The notes beneath the pieces are model-generated. The model saw nothing but the letters and a program-made list of their open reading frames with translations, was not told the origin of the DNA and searched no databases. Below are positions 10,442 through 22,220 of a stretch of 64,000 nt of DNA, one piece after another (the first letter of the stretch is position 1; each line of letters starts with the position of its first letter). The translations under genes and the position numbers were made by a program. This DNA comes from Branchipolynoe longqiensis (Eukaryota; Annelida; Polychaeta; Phyllodocida; Polynoidae), in NCBI GenBank assembly GCA_030323885.1, contig CM059190.1:108075258-108139257 (forward strand). The letters are read 5' to 3'.

Positions 10442-11793
10442 ATTGTGTATGTAGACCAAGGTACCAGTGAGTAGTGCGGGAATCAGTGGTTGTTCTCTGG
10501 CTGCATATTGTGTGTAGACCAAGGTACCAGTGAATAGTGCAGGAAGCAGCAGTTGTACGATGGCTGCATATTGTGTGTAGACCAAGGTACCAGTGAGTAG
10601 TGCAGCAGATGTTCTCTGGCTGCATATTGTGTGTAGACCAAGGTACCAGTGAGTAGTGCAGGAAACAGCAGTTGTACAATAGCTGCATATTCTGTGTAGA
10701 CCAAGGTACCAGTGAGTAGTGCAGGATGCAGCAGTTGTACGATGGTTGCATATTTCTGTAGACCAAGGTACCAGTGAGTAGTGCAGGAAGCAGCAGTTGT
10801 ACGATGGTTGCATATTTCTGTAGACCAAGGTACCAGTGAGTAGTGCAGGAAGCAGCATTTGTACAATGGCTGAATATTGTGTGTAGACCAAGGTACCAGT
10901 GAGTAGTGCAGCAGTTGTACTCTGGGTGCATATTGTCTGTAGACCAAGGTACCAGTGAGTAGTGCAGGAAGCAGCAGTTGTACGATGGTTGCATAGTGTC
11001 TGTAGACCAAGGTACCAGTGAGTAGTGCAGGAAGCAGCAGTTGTGCGATAGTTGCATATTGTGTGTAGACCAAGGTACGAGTGAGTAGTGCAGGAAGCAT
11101 CAGTTGTACGATGCTTGCATAGTGTCTGTAGACCAAGGTACCAGTGAGTAGTGCAGGAAGCAGCAGTTGTACAATGGCTGCATATTGCATGTAGACCAAG
11201 GTACCAGTGAGTAGTGCAGCAGTTGTACAATGGCTGCATATTGTGTGTAAACCATGGTACCAGTGAGTAGTGCAGGTAGCAGCAGTTGTACTCTGGGTGT
11301 ACATTGTGTGTAGACCAAGGTACCAGTGAGTAGTGCAGGGAGCAGCAGTTGTACTCTGGCTGCATATTGTGTGTAGACCAAGGTACCAGTGAGTAGTGCA
11401 GGAAGCAGCAGTTGTACGATGGTTGCATATTGTATGTAGACCAAGGTACCAGTGAGTAGTGCAGGAAGCAGCAGTTGTACGATGGTTGCATAGTGTCTGT
11501 AGACCAAGGTACCAGTGAGTAGTGCAGGAAGCAGCAGTTGTACAATGGTTGCCTATTGCGTGTAGACCAAGGTACCAGTGAGTAGTGCAGCAGTTGTACA
11601 ATGGCTGCATATTGTGTGTAAACCAAGGTACCAGTGAGTAGTGCAGGAAGCAGCAGTTGTACAATGGTTGCATACTGTGTGTAGACCAAGGTACCAGTGA
11701 GTAGTGCAGGAAGCAGCAGTTGTACAATGGTTGCATATTGTGTGTAGACCAAGGTACCAGTGAGTAGTGCAGGAAGCAGCAGTTGTACAATGG
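10442..11793. repeat. 63-bp minisatellite, right part, about 22 copies
   Basis: Unit GTGTAGACCAAGGTACCAG, GAGTAGTGCAGGAAGCAGC, GTTGTACAATGG. There are 56-bp variants lacking GGAAGCA. Because 63 is a multiple of 3, minus-strand frames stay open for hundreds of codons without being genes. Confidence 0.95.
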
Positions 11794-12170
11794 CTGCACG
11801 CCGAGCCGGCTTGCGGGCAGTGTGTGGGACAGGCCCGGGCCGACCCTTCGGGCTGAGCGCCCCGTCAGCCTGATGTCGGCTACAAACGTGGATCGGCTGT
11901 TACCCGCGCCCGGCCGCGGTCCAGCCATGTTGTCTGGCTCAGGTTTTCAGTCAAAACTCCGGCCGTCACAATGTATGCAAAAAAACAGCCAACACTGCCA
12001 ACAGTCATCACCCTGCCTAATTCATTATCGACGCATTCTAATTATTAATACCATATTCGAATTACCTCTTGTTGGGAATTAAGCTTATATGTCTTTGGGT
12101 TTTTTTTGGGAGTTACATTTCAGATTAAACAAAGAAGGTGTGTACTCGGAAAACACCAGGCTTAGAGTGT
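11794..12170. other. Unique stretch, GC-rich then AT-rich
   Basis: Starts with GC-rich, CpG-containing sequence (to about 11,930) and turns AT-rich. No gene was recognised. The minus-strand frame that runs into it comes from the neighbouring array. Confidence 0.4.
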
Positions 12171-12600
12171 GGTCATCTTGAACAGTAGACATTGAGTGGT
12201 CGCATTGAACAGGAGGCTTAGAGTGGTCGTATTGAACAGTAGTCCGGTATGTAGGTCAGGGTGTCGGATATATAGGGCAGGATGTCGGGTGTATAGGTTA
12301 GGGTGTCGTGTATGTAGGTAAGGATTGTGGATATGTAGGTGAGGATGTCGGGTGTATAGGTGAGGACGTCGGGTATAGGTGAGGATGTCGGGTCCAGATG
12401 AGGGGCGAGCCCTGCTCTCTGACAATTTAGTGCTGGATAAATGGAAGCATATTCCCTGCGTGTCCTGGCACCTGAGGCCGGGTTCCCGGCGTGTCCTGGC
12501 ACCTGAGGCCGGGTTCCCGGCGTGTCCTGGCACCTGAGGCCGGTGGACTTTGCGTCTGACTACAGCTCGTCTGACTACAGCTCGTCTGACTACAGCGTGC
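12171..12600. repeat. Cluster of three short minisatellites
   Basis: About 12240-12400: roughly 20-bp units of AGGGTGTCGGGTGTATAGGT type. 12445-12545: three 32-bp copies with GTGTCCTGGCACCTGAGGCC. 12550-12597: three to four 15-bp copies of TCGTCTGACTACAGC. Confidence 0.85.
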
Positions 12601-13790
12601 CTGTGTTACAGAGACGGTGAAATAAGATGAACTATTAGAGGTGGCAGAACCCTGATAGAGCACGCACTGAGTGAGGGTGTATAGAAGCTGCAGACTATTA
12701 GAGTTGGCAGAACCCTGATAGAGTGCACACCCAGTGAGGGTGTAGAGAAGCTGCAGACTAGTAGAGGTGGGAGAACCCTGATACTTGATAGAGCGCACAC
12801 CCAGTGAGGGTGTAGAGAAGCTGCAGACTATTAGAGGTGGCAGAACCCTGATAGAGCGCGCACCCAGTGAGGGTATAGAGAAGCTGCAGACTATTAGAGG
12901 TGGCAGGATCCTGATAGAGCATGCATCCAGTGAGCGTGTAGAGAAGCTGCAGACTGTTAGAGGTGGCAGAAGCCTGATAGAGCGCACACCCAGTGAGCGT
13001 GTAGAGAAGCTGCAGACTGTTAGAGGTGGCAGAAGTCGGATAGAGCGCACACCCAGTGAGGGCATAGAGAACTTGCAGAATATTAGAGGTGGCAGAACCC
13101 TGATAGAGCGCACACCCAGTGAGCGTGTAGATAAGCTGCAGACTATTAGAGGTGGCAGAAGCCTGATAGAGTGCGCACGCTCAGTGAGTGTGTAGATAAG
13201 CTGCAGACTATTAGAGGTGGCAGAAGCCTGATAGAGTGCACACCCAGTGAGGGTATAGAGAAGCTGCAGACTATTAGAGGTGGAAGAACCCTGATAGAGC
13301 ACGCACCCAGTGAGGGTATAGAGAAGCTGCAGACTATTAGAGGTGGCAGAAGCCTGATAGAGCACTCACCCAGTGAGGGTATAGAGAAGCTGCAGACTGT
13401 TAGAGGTGGCAGAAGCCTGATAGAGCGCACACCCAGTGAGGGTATAGAGAAGCTTCAGACTATTAGAGGTGGCAGAAGCCTGATAGAGCACACACCCAGT
13501 GAGGGTATAGAGAAGCTGCAGACAGTTAGAGGTGGCAGAAGCCTGATAGAGCGCACACCCAGTGAGGGTGTATAGAAGCTGCAGACTATTAGAGCTGGCA
13601 GAACCCTGATAGAGCACTCACCCAGTGAGGGTATAGCGAAGCTGCAGACTATTAGAGGTGGCCGAACCCTGATAGAGCGCACACCCAGTGAGCATGTAGA
13701 GAAGCTGCAGACTATTAGAGGTGTCAGAACCCTGATAGAGCGCACACCCAGTGAGCATGTGAGAGAAGCTGCAGACTCTATCGGGTGGCA
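12601..13790. repeat. 63-bp minisatellite with CTGCAG, about 19 copies
   Basis: Unit GAGAAGCTGCAGACTATTAG, AGGTGGCAGAA, CTGATAGAGCGCACACCCAG. It is unrelated to the other 63-bp array. The unit length keeps frames open on both strands. Confidence 0.95.
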
Positions 13791-14614
13791 GAGTCTGCAG
13801 TCTGACTGTGGTGTGGGTGTCGTGTACAGGATGTCTGGTGTGGGTGTAGAGTACAGTCTGGCTGTGATGTGGGTGTGGAGTTGTCTGGCTGTGATCTGGG
13901 TGTGGAGTACAGTCTGGCTGTGATGTGGGTGTGGAGTAGTCTGGCTGTGATGTGGGTGTGGAGTAGTCTGGCTGTGATGTGGGTGTGGAGTACAGTCTGG
14001 CTGTGATGTGGGTGTGGAGTACAGTCTGGCTGTGATGTGGGTGTGGAGTAGTCTGGCTGTGATGTGGGTGTGGAGTACAGTCTGGCTGTGATGTGGGTGT
14101 GGAGTACAGTCTGGCTGTGATGTGGGTGTGGAGTAGTCTGGCTGCGATGTGGGTGTGGAAGTGTCTGGCTGTGATGTGGGTGTGGAGTACAGTCTGGCTG
14201 TGATGTGGGTGTGGAGTACAGTCTGGCTGTGATGTGGGTGTGGAGTAGTCTGGCTGTGATGTGGGTGTGGAGTACAGTCTGGCTGTGATGTGGGTGTGGA
14301 GTAGTCTGGCTGTGATGTGGGTGTGGAGTACAGTCTGGCTGTGATGTGGGTGTGGAGTACAGTCTGGCTGTGATGTGGGTGTGGAGTTGTCTGGCTGTGA
14401 TGTGGGTGTGGATGGTACTGTGGAGTCGTGAGCATGTCGGGCTGGACTGTGGGTGTGGAGTAAGTCTGGCTGTGATGGTGGGTGTGGAGTTCAGTCTGGC
14501 TGTGATGTGGTGTGGGAAAGATGTCTGGCTAGTGCTGGCTGTGATGTGGGTGTGGAGTAGTCTGGCTGTGATGTGGGTGTGGAGTACAGTCTGGCTATGT
14601 TGTGTAGTGTCGGT
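13791..14614. repeat. 27-29-bp minisatellite, about 29 copies
   Basis: Unit TCTGGCTGTGATGTGGGTG, TGGAGTAGT or TGGAGTACAGT. The 2-bp length variant alternates along the array. Diverged copies lie at the right end. Confidence 0.93.
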
Positions 14615-14872
14615 GGGGGGGTGTACAGTATGGTGTGCACTCTGGTTACAGTGTGGGTGTACACTCTGGGTGTACAATCTGGGTGTACAACCTGGGTGTA
14701 CAGCGTGGGTGTACAATATTGGTGTACAGTCTGGGTTACAGTCTGGGTGTACAAGCTGGATGTACAATATGGGTGTACAATCCGGGTGTACAATATGGGT
14801 GTACAATATGGGTGTGCAGTGTGGGTGTACAGTGTGGGTGTACAGTCTTGGTGCACTGCTCGGGTGGGGTGA
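14615..14872. repeat. 14-17-bp GGGTGTACA minisatellite
   Basis: About 17 copies of GGGTGTACAATCT-like words. Confidence 0.9.
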
Positions 14873-14994
14873 GGCTGCTCATTTAAGGTGCCGTCGGTCT
14901 GCTCCTGAAGGAAACACGGCCGGGTATTGATTGAAGGAGATGACCTGCTCACCCGGTCTGGTGATGGGCACCAGCCACGCACGGCAGACAGCCA
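14873..14994. other. Unique spacer
   Basis: Non-repetitive 120 bp between two arrays; no function seen. Confidence 0.5.
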
Positions 14995-16675
14995 ACACGC
15001 GCACGCGTAAACGCACACGTACACGCACACGTACACGCACACGTACACGCACACGTACACGCATACGTACACGCACACGTACACGCACACGTACACGCGC
15101 ATGCACCCCGCAGCACGTGCACACGTACACACATATACGGGCACCCCGCCAGCACGCGCACACGTACATGCACACGCACAGGCACCCCGCCAGTATGCGC
15201 ACACGAAAACGCACACGTACACGTGCATGCACCCCGCAGCACACACACACGTACACATACACATACAGGCACCCCGCCAACACGCGCACACATACACGCA
15301 CAGGCACCCCGAAGCACATGCACACGTACACACACACGTACAGGCACCCCGCAAGCATGCCCAGATGTACATGCACACCCACAAGTACATGCACAGGCAC
15401 CCCGCAGCACGGGCACACGTACACATACACATACATGCACCCCACCAGCATGCGCACACGTCTGTATGTGCAGGCACATGTACAGGCACCCCGCAGCACG
15501 GGCACACGTACACACACACACGTACATGCACCCCACCAGCACGCGCACACGTACACGCACACGTACACGTACATGCACATGCACACGTACACGCACATGC
15601 ACCCCGCAGCAGGCGCACACGTACACACACACGTACAGCCACCCCGCCAACACGCGGACACGTACACGCACACGTACACGCCCAAGTACACGCACACGTA
15701 CACGCACAGGCACCCCGAAGCACGGGCACACGTACACACACACGTACAGGCACCTCGCCAGCACGCGCACATGTATGTATCTGCAGGCACACGTACAGGC
15801 ACCCTGCAGCATGCACATACATACACGTACACGTACACGTACACTTACACGCACACGTACACACACACGTACACGCACAGGCACCCCGCAGCACGGGCAC
15901 ACCTACACACACATACAGGCACCCCACCAGCATGCGCACACATACACGCACACGTACACACACATGTACATGCACACATACATGCACAGGCACACCGCAG
16001 CATGGGCACACGTACACACACATGTACGGGCACCCCACCAGCATGTGCACACGTATGTATGTGCAGGCACACATACATGCACCCCGCCACGTACACCCAC
16101 ACGTACGCGCACACGTACGGTTCCCTCTCCACAGCACCTCACCAGCACGCGGACACGTCCGAACGTACACGCGCACGTACACGCACCCTGCAGCACGCGC
16201 ACACGTCCGTATGTACACCCACACGTACAGGCACACACACTGGCACCCATCACCCGGCAGCACTCGCACACACGCATACATACTTGTGCGCACACGTGCA
16301 GTCACACACATACACACACAAACACACACATACACGCACATACACACATGCAACTTCACATGTGTAGGCCCACGCATATACACAGAACCACACACGTACA
16401 CGTACATACACGCACACACGCACATACACACATATACACACATACACTCACGCGCACACGTACAGACACATGCACATACACACACGTGCATGCACACACA
16501 TATACACACAGACACACGTGCACATGTACATACTCACACATACACACATACACACATACACACATACACACATACACACATACACGCATACATACATACA
16601 CACATACACACATAAACACATACACACTTACACACATAAGCACATACACACATACACACATACACATACACACGC
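14995..16675. repeat. CACGTACACGCAC satellite, strictly alternating in parts
   Basis: Begins with 12-bp ACGTACACGCAC units, then longer composite units built from GGCACCCCGCAGCAC plus ACGTACACGCAC, then ACACATACAC microsatellite. Long stretches alternate purine and pyrimidine perfectly. Confidence 0.93.
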
Positions 16676-17194
16676 GTGCGCCGCGCCCTGGAGGTGCGGG
16701 CTGGAGCAGGCTTCGGTCCATGCCCCTGGGTGAGAGACGGGCGACCGAGGTGCTGTTGACAGACCCAACTCCTGAAATGAGGGTCTTTATACCGGCTGAC
16801 CGTGACGTGGTGAGCAGAGTCTCATCACGGCTCGCTGACTTTGCCACGGTTAGGAGCGCCTCGTCACGGCTCGCTGACCATGACGTGGTGAGGAGAGCCT
16901 CGTCACTGCTCACTGACCTTGACGTGGTGAGGAGAGCCTCGCCACGGCTCGCTGACGTGGTGAGGAGAGCCTTGTGACGGCTCGCTGACCTCGGACAGGG
17001 CGTTAGGCCGGTACCTGGTGGGTGTGGCGCCGGTTGAACCAGCAAAGGGCACTGAGGAGGGACAATCAGGCCTGGGGGAAACACCGGCAACATCTTGCAG
17101 GCGTACGGCTGGTGTCCGGCAGTGCACGGCAGTTTTATGGGAGTGAATGGCAGGTGTACGGCAGTGTACGGCAGTGTATAACATGGGTACTGCA
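16676..17194. repeat. 39-bp minisatellite and flanking GC-rich unique DNA
   Basis: 16795-16985 holds about five 39-bp units with GGCTCGCTGACC and GACGTGGTGAGGAGAGCC. The sides (16676-16794, 16986-17194) are GC-rich and unique apart from GTACGGCAGTG repeats at 17105-17185. Confidence 0.85.
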
Positions 17195-17527
17195 ACAAGC
17201 CGGCAACATCCGGTCAACAACCCGGCAACAACCCGGCAGCAACCTGGCAACAACCCAGCAACAACCCGGCAACAACCCGGCAACAACCCGGCAACAACCC
17301 AGCAACAATCCGGCAACAACCCGGCAACAACCCGGCAACAACCCGGCAACAACCCGGCAACAACCCGGCAACAACCCGGCAACAACCCGGCAACAACCCG
17401 GCAACAACCCGGCAACAACCCGGCAACAACCCGGCAACAACCCGACAACAACCCGGCAACAACCCGGCAACAACCCGGCAACAACCCGGCAACAACCCGG
17501 CAACAACCCGGCAACAACCCGGCAACA
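17195..17527. repeat. 11-bp minisatellite GGCAACAACCC, about 30 copies
   Basis: Nearly perfect 11-mer. It gives open frames of Asn-Pro-Ala-Thr-Arg-Gln-Gln type in several phases, which is expected from a unit not divisible by 3 and no stop words. Confidence 0.96.
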
Positions 17528-17650
17528 AGCGACACGGTGGCCGCCTCCTACTGGGTACTCACCTTGTGGAGAAGGGCGAGCAGACCAGGTAAATCCCACA
17601 GGTGAGGGCGTCCTCGGGCAGACATAGCGCGGCCTGGCGGGCGGGGCAGG
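17528..17650. other. Unique spacer
   Basis: GC-rich 120 bp between two arrays; nothing recognised. Confidence 0.5.
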
Positions 17651-18165
17651 CTGTGAATGCTGGGTGTAGGGTGGTTAGTGGAGGCTGGGTGGAGGCTGGA
17701 TGTAGGGTGGTTAGTGGAGGCTGGTGGAGGCTCGGTGTATGATGGTTAGTGGAGTATGGGTGGAGGCTGGATGGAGGCTGGGTGTAGGATGGTTAGGGGA
17801 GGCTGGATGGATGCTCAGGGTGGTTAGTGGAGGCTGGGTGGAGGCTAGGTGTAGGGGGTAGTGGAGGCTGGGTGGAGGCTGGGTGTAGGGTGGTTAGTGG
17901 AGGCTAGGTGGAGGCTGGGTGTAGGGTGGTTAGTGGAGGCTGGGTGGAGGATGGCTGTAGGGTGGTTAGTGGAGGCTGGTGGAGGCTCAGTGTAGGATGG
18001 TTAGTGGAGGCTGGGTGGAGGCTGGGTGGAGGATGGTTAGTGGAGGCTGGGTGGAGGCTGGGTGTAGGGGGTAGTGGAGGCTGGGTGGAGGCTAGGTGTA
18101 GGGGGTAGTGGAGGCTGGGTGGAGGCTGGGTGGAGGCGGGTGGAGGCTCCAGGAGGAACACTGGA
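17651..18165. repeat. 36-bp GGTTAGTGGAGGCTGGG minisatellite
   Basis: About 14 units, with shorter GTGGAGGCTGGGTGGAGGCT variants. The plus strand is G-rich. Confidence 0.92.
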
Positions 18166-18735
18166 CGGGTAGAGTGGGAACAACCTGCTGGTCAGTGGTG
18201 GTGTTGGGTGGTGGGTGGTGGTTGTGGGTGGTGTGTGGTGGTTGTGGAGGTGCGGTGGGTGTGGGTGGTGGTTGTGGGTGGGGGGCGGTGGGAGGTTGGT
18301 CGTCGGGGTGCGGTGGGTGGTGGTGGTGGGGTTGGGTGGTGGCTGTGTGGTGGGGGTGGTTGTGGGGTGGTGGTTGTCTGGTGGGTGGTGGTTGTGGTTG
18401 GGGGGGGGCGGTGGGGGATGGTCGTGGGGGTGCGGTGGGTAGTGGTCGTGGGGTGGGGGTGGTCGTGGGGGTGCGGTGGGTAGTGGTGGTGGGTGGGTGG
18501 TGGTTGTGGGGTCGTGGTTGTGGGTGGGTAGTGGTCGTGGGGTGGGGGTGGTGGTGGGGGTGCGGTGGGTAGTGGTGGTGGGTGGGTGGTGGTTGTGGGG
18601 TGGTGGTGGTGTCGTGGGTGGTGGTTGTGGGTGGGTAGTGGTCGTGGGTGGGGGGTGGTCGTGGGGGTGCGGTGGGTAGTGGTGGTGAGTGGGTGGTGGT
18701 TGTGGGGTGGTGGCTGTGTCGTGGGTGGCGATACC
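18166..18735. repeat. GGTGGTTGTGGGTGG low-complexity array
   Basis: Irregular GTGGTGGTTGTGGG and GTCGTGGGGGTGCGGTGGG words with strong G/T strand skew. Confidence 0.92.
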
Positions 18736-18999
18736 CGGGTCCACACCGGGAGGCGGGTTCTGGTGCGGAGTGCAACAAGTGTCAGCACGAGCCGGGAGGC
18801 GCCGGGTGAGCTGCTCCACGCTAAATGGCCCGAGCCGCTCTGAACGCCGCGCCACAGTCGCGCCACAACCACGTGACCGACAGAGGTGCGCCCGACAGCC
18901 GGTCTGCAACTGACTGCCTCCTGCGTGCGGCGCAGGGGCCGGCGTGAAGGGGGAAAGGGGGGGGAGGCAGCAAGGGGAAGAGCTTCATTCACATCGCTA
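18736..18999. other. Unique GC-rich spacer
   Basis: CpG-containing single-copy sequence with one CACGTGAC E-box near 18870. No gene seen. Confidence 0.4.
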
Positions 19000-19440
19000 G
19001 CACGGCCACCAGTCGGTACCACGTCTACCTGTCGGTACCACGATCACTTGTCGGTACCACGTATACCTGTCGGTACCACGGCCACCTGTCGTACCACGTC
19101 TACCTGTCGGTACCACGTCACCTGTCCGTCCCACGGCCACCTTTCGGTACCATGACCACCTGTCGGTACCACGGCCACATATCGGTACCAGGGCCACATG
19201 TCGGCACCACGACTACATGTCGGTACCACTGGCATATGTCGGTACCACGCTCACCTGTCAATATCACGGTTACATGTCGGTACCACGGCCAAGTCCCCGT
19301 GCCACGACCTCATTTCGGTACCACGGCCGCCAGTCAGTACCACGGACACATGCCGGTACAACGGCCACCTGCTGGTAACACTGCCGACATTCGGTACCAC
19401 GGCCACCTGCCGGTGCCACGACTCACTGCCGGTAGTACCC
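19000..19440. repeat. 19-bp minisatellite with GGTACC, about 22 copies
   Basis: Unit TGTCGGTACCACGGCCACC, spacing exactly 19 bp at the left (19014, 19033, 19052). Confidence 0.93.
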
Positions 19441-19627
19441 CTGTCCACACTCTCCCTGCTCCTGGTCCCGCAGTGCTGAGTGCAGGCTCGGGGACCCACC
19501 TGCTCTGGTCAAGCCGTGCTGAGTGCAGGCTAGGAGACCCACCTGCTCTGGTCAGGCCGTGCTGAGTGCAAGCTCGGGGACCCACCTGCTCTGGTCCCGG
19601 AGTGCTGAATGCAGGCTAGCCTGGTCC
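19441..19627. repeat. 27-bp/long-unit minisatellite, left part
   Basis: Units with GTGCTGAGTGCAGGCT, GGGACCCACCTGCTCTGGTC. The same family resumes at 20524 after the AT-rich island. Confidence 0.9.
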
Positions 19628-19679
19628 CCTGGCCTTTGTTTCAACAGAGGTCGCCACTGTGCTCGTTTCAAAGGCCAGG
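19628..19679. other. Inverted repeat, 11-bp arms
   Basis: CCTGGCCTTTG at 19628-19638 pairs with CAAAGGCCAGG at 19669-19679, leaving a 30-nt loop at the left edge of the AT-rich island. Confidence 0.6.
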
Positions 19680-20430
19680 CACAGGGGTGCCTGAGCTTTC
19701 TGCTCTGTTCACCCACTTTTTTTGGTGCCAATCAAAACAATGTCATTAGCAAAATGCACATGTCAGTGCCCACTTTAAGCATTGTATGCACAGAGAAAGT
19801 AATTTATAATACAATATATAATACTTGATTATGTTGCAAATATGTCAAGGAATTTTTCTGGATTCTGATTTCATTCAGAATATATTGTGAAAGTGATATT
19901 TAATGCGATGTTCTGAGTCAAAATTCTATCATTTGATTTATTCTTGGAAAAAATCAACTCCACTTCACATACAGTGTCATCTTGTATTACAAATCATGTA
20001 CATTATTTAAACATTGTAATAGATACCCTAACATGTTGAGATCTTATTTTCTTAATGACATTGGATGACATATTGTATGAAATAAGTTATGTTAGTTTTA
20101 GCAAATTAATATCAATTAGTGATATTAGGAGTGGCTTATGTTGTTAGTCCCACAACATTGTCTCCAGGACAGGTCCCTAAGCAACCCATTAGGACAAATG
20201 TTTGGAAGCTGGGTTGATATATCCACATCATTTTGCCATCTAATGTCATAAATATATTATATAAGATGATAATTATAAATGCTAATCTACGATTCCGCCT
20301 AATTTCAACATCTGTGTGTGCAGCAGTGATAGATAGTCCTAACAACATTGTTGTTAAACCTTTTGAACACTACTTGTTAAAAAAAGTATTAGTTCAGCAG
20401 TTTGCCACTATGCGCTGCCAGCGACCTCTG
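19645..20430. mobile_element. Possible AT-rich non-autonomous DNA transposon (hAT-like ends)
   Basis: A 786-bp AT-rich island interrupts the 27-bp array. It starts CAGAGGTCGC (19645-19654) and ends GCGACCTCTG (20421-20430), a perfect 10-bp inverted pair; CACTGTGC versus GCGCATAGTG follow inside. CAGAGGT-type ends are typical of hAT elements. I found no 8-bp target duplication and no protein, so the call is tentative. Confidence 0.4.
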
Positions 20431-20477
20431 TGCAGGATCCATGTGGAGGCACACAGACGACACCTAGGGGAAAACAT

Positions 20478-20523
20478 GGGAACGGGCACCCGACTAAGTG
20501 CACTTAGTCGGGTGCCCGTTCCC
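20478..20523. other. 46-bp perfect palindrome
   Basis: The arm GGGAACGGGCACCCGACTAA(G) is followed by TGCA and its exact reverse complement, so all 46 bases are self-complementary with the centre between 20500 and 20501. It lies at the junction between the AT-rich island and the 27-bp array, and its right arm runs into the array unit (CCCGGAGACCC). It can form a cruciform or hairpin. Confidence 0.9.
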
Positions 20524-21842
20524 GGAGACCCACCTGCTCTGGTGAGGCCGGGTCTGCCCGTGCCCGGAGACCCACCTGCTCTGGTCCCGCCCTGCTGAGT
20601 GCAGGCTAGCGGACCCACCTGCTCTGGTCCCGCCCTGCTGAGTGCAGGCTAGGAGACCCACCTGCTCTGGTCCCGTCGTGCTGAGTGCAGGCTAGGGGAC
20701 TCACCTGCTCCTGGTCAGGCTGTGCTGAATGCAGGCTCAGAGACCCACCTGCTCTGGCCCCGCCGTGCTGACTACAGGCTTGGGGACCCACCTGCTCTGG
20801 TGAGGCCGTACTGAGTGCATGTTAGGGACCCCACCTGCTCTGGTCCCGCTGTGCTGAGTGCAGGCTAGGGGACCCACCTGCTCCTCGTCCCGTCGTGCTG
20901 AGGGGAGGCTCGGAGACCCACCTGCTCCTGGTCTCACTATGCTGAATGCAGGCTCGGGAACTCACATGCTCTGGTCCTGCCGTACTGAGTGGCTGCTCTG
21001 GTCAGGCCGTGCTGAGTGCCTGCTCTGGTCCTGCCCTGCTGAGTGCCTGCTCTGGTCAGGCCGTGCTGAGTGCCTGCTCTGGTCAGGCCGTGCTGAATAC
21101 AGGCTAGGGGACCCACCTGCTCTGGTCCTGCCGTGCTGAATGCCTGCTCTGGTCCTGCCGTGCTGAATACAGGCTAGGGGACCCACCTGCTCTGGTCAGG
21201 CCGTGCTGAGTGCCTGCTCTGGTCAGGCCGTGCTGAGTGCCTGCTCTGGTCCCGCCGTGCTGAGTGCCTGCTCTGGTCAGGCCGTGCTGAGTGCCTTCTC
21301 TGGTCCCGCCATGCTGAGTGCCTGCTCTGGTACTGCCGTGCTGAGTGCCTGCTCTGGTCCTGCCGTGCTGAGTGCCTGCTCTGGTCAGGCCGTGCTGAGT
21401 GCCTGCTCTGGTCAGGCCGTGCTGAGTGCCTGCTCTGGTCTCGCCGTGCTGAGTGCCTGCTCTGGTCCTGCCGTGCTGAGTGCCTGCTCTGGTCCTGCCG
21501 TGCTGAGTGCCTGCTCTGGTCCCACCGTGCTGAGTGCCTGCTCTGGTCAGGCCGTGATGAGTGCCTGCTCTGGTCAGGCCGTGCTGAGTACAGGCTAGGG
21601 GACCCACCTGCTCCTGGTCCCGCTGTGCTGAGTGCCTGCTCTGGTCCCGCTGTGCTGAGTGCAGGTTAGGGGACCCACCTGCTCTGGTCCCGCTGTGCTG
21701 AGTGCCTGCTCTGGTCCCACTGTGCTGAGTGCAGGTTAGGGGACCCACCTGCTCTGGTCCTGCCGTGCTGAGTGCCTGCTCCTGGTCCCAGCGTGCTGAG
21801 TGCAGGCTAGGGGACCCACCTGCTCTGGTCCTGCCCTGCACC
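20524..21842. repeat. 27-bp minisatellite (TGCTCTGGTC...), right part
   Basis: About 35 units. Pure 27-bp GGCCGTGCTGAGTGCCTGCT units dominate 21000-21600. Longer units with AGGCTAGGGGACCCACC occur at both ends. Confidence 0.93.
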
Positions 21843-21899
21843 CTCAGTAGTAAACCTCTGGGTAGGAACTCCTCCAGCCTAAGAACAGTCCGTTTGGAG
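21843..21899. other. Unique spacer
   Basis: Sixty bases between two arrays; nothing recognised. Confidence 0.4.
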
Positions 21900-22220
21900 G
21901 GAGGCACGGCACGTGTAAGGCACCTACGCTTACACCTGCACGTACACGTACACCTGCACGTACACATGCACATGCACGTACACGCACACATGTACGTACA
22001 CCTACACCTACACCTGAGCATGTACGAACCCTTACACAAGCACGCACATACACATGCACGTACACATACACGTACACATGCACGTACACATGCACGCACA
22101 CACACGCACACATGCCCATGCACACGCGTACACATGCACGTATACATGCACGTATACATGCACATCCACGTACACGTATACATGAATGTACACCTGCATA
22201 TGTACGTGCACGTACACATT
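21900..22220. repeat. ACACATGCACGT microsatellite
   Basis: CACGTACACATGCACGTACA words, alternating purine/pyrimidine, ending in TATACATG units. Confidence 0.9.

Noticed and set aside
11783..12082. Short gene in the GC-rich stretch after the 63-bp array
   Set aside because: About 100 codons with no recognisable motif and no splice or promoter support.
10430..13575. Long regular frames through two 63-bp arrays (such as GLHTICSHRTTAAS-like and EGIEKLQTIRGG-like repeats)
   Set aside because: A unit length divisible by 3 explains the openness. Units vary by indel and at silent and non-silent sites alike, with no sign of protein constraint.
12601..13790. CRISPR-like direct repeats
   Set aside because: Units are contiguous with no unique spacers, and the sequence is a eukaryotic minisatellite.
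17022..17627. Asn/Gln-rich low-complexity protein in the 11-bp array
   Set aside because: All three phases of the 11-mer are open; no flanking exon signals.
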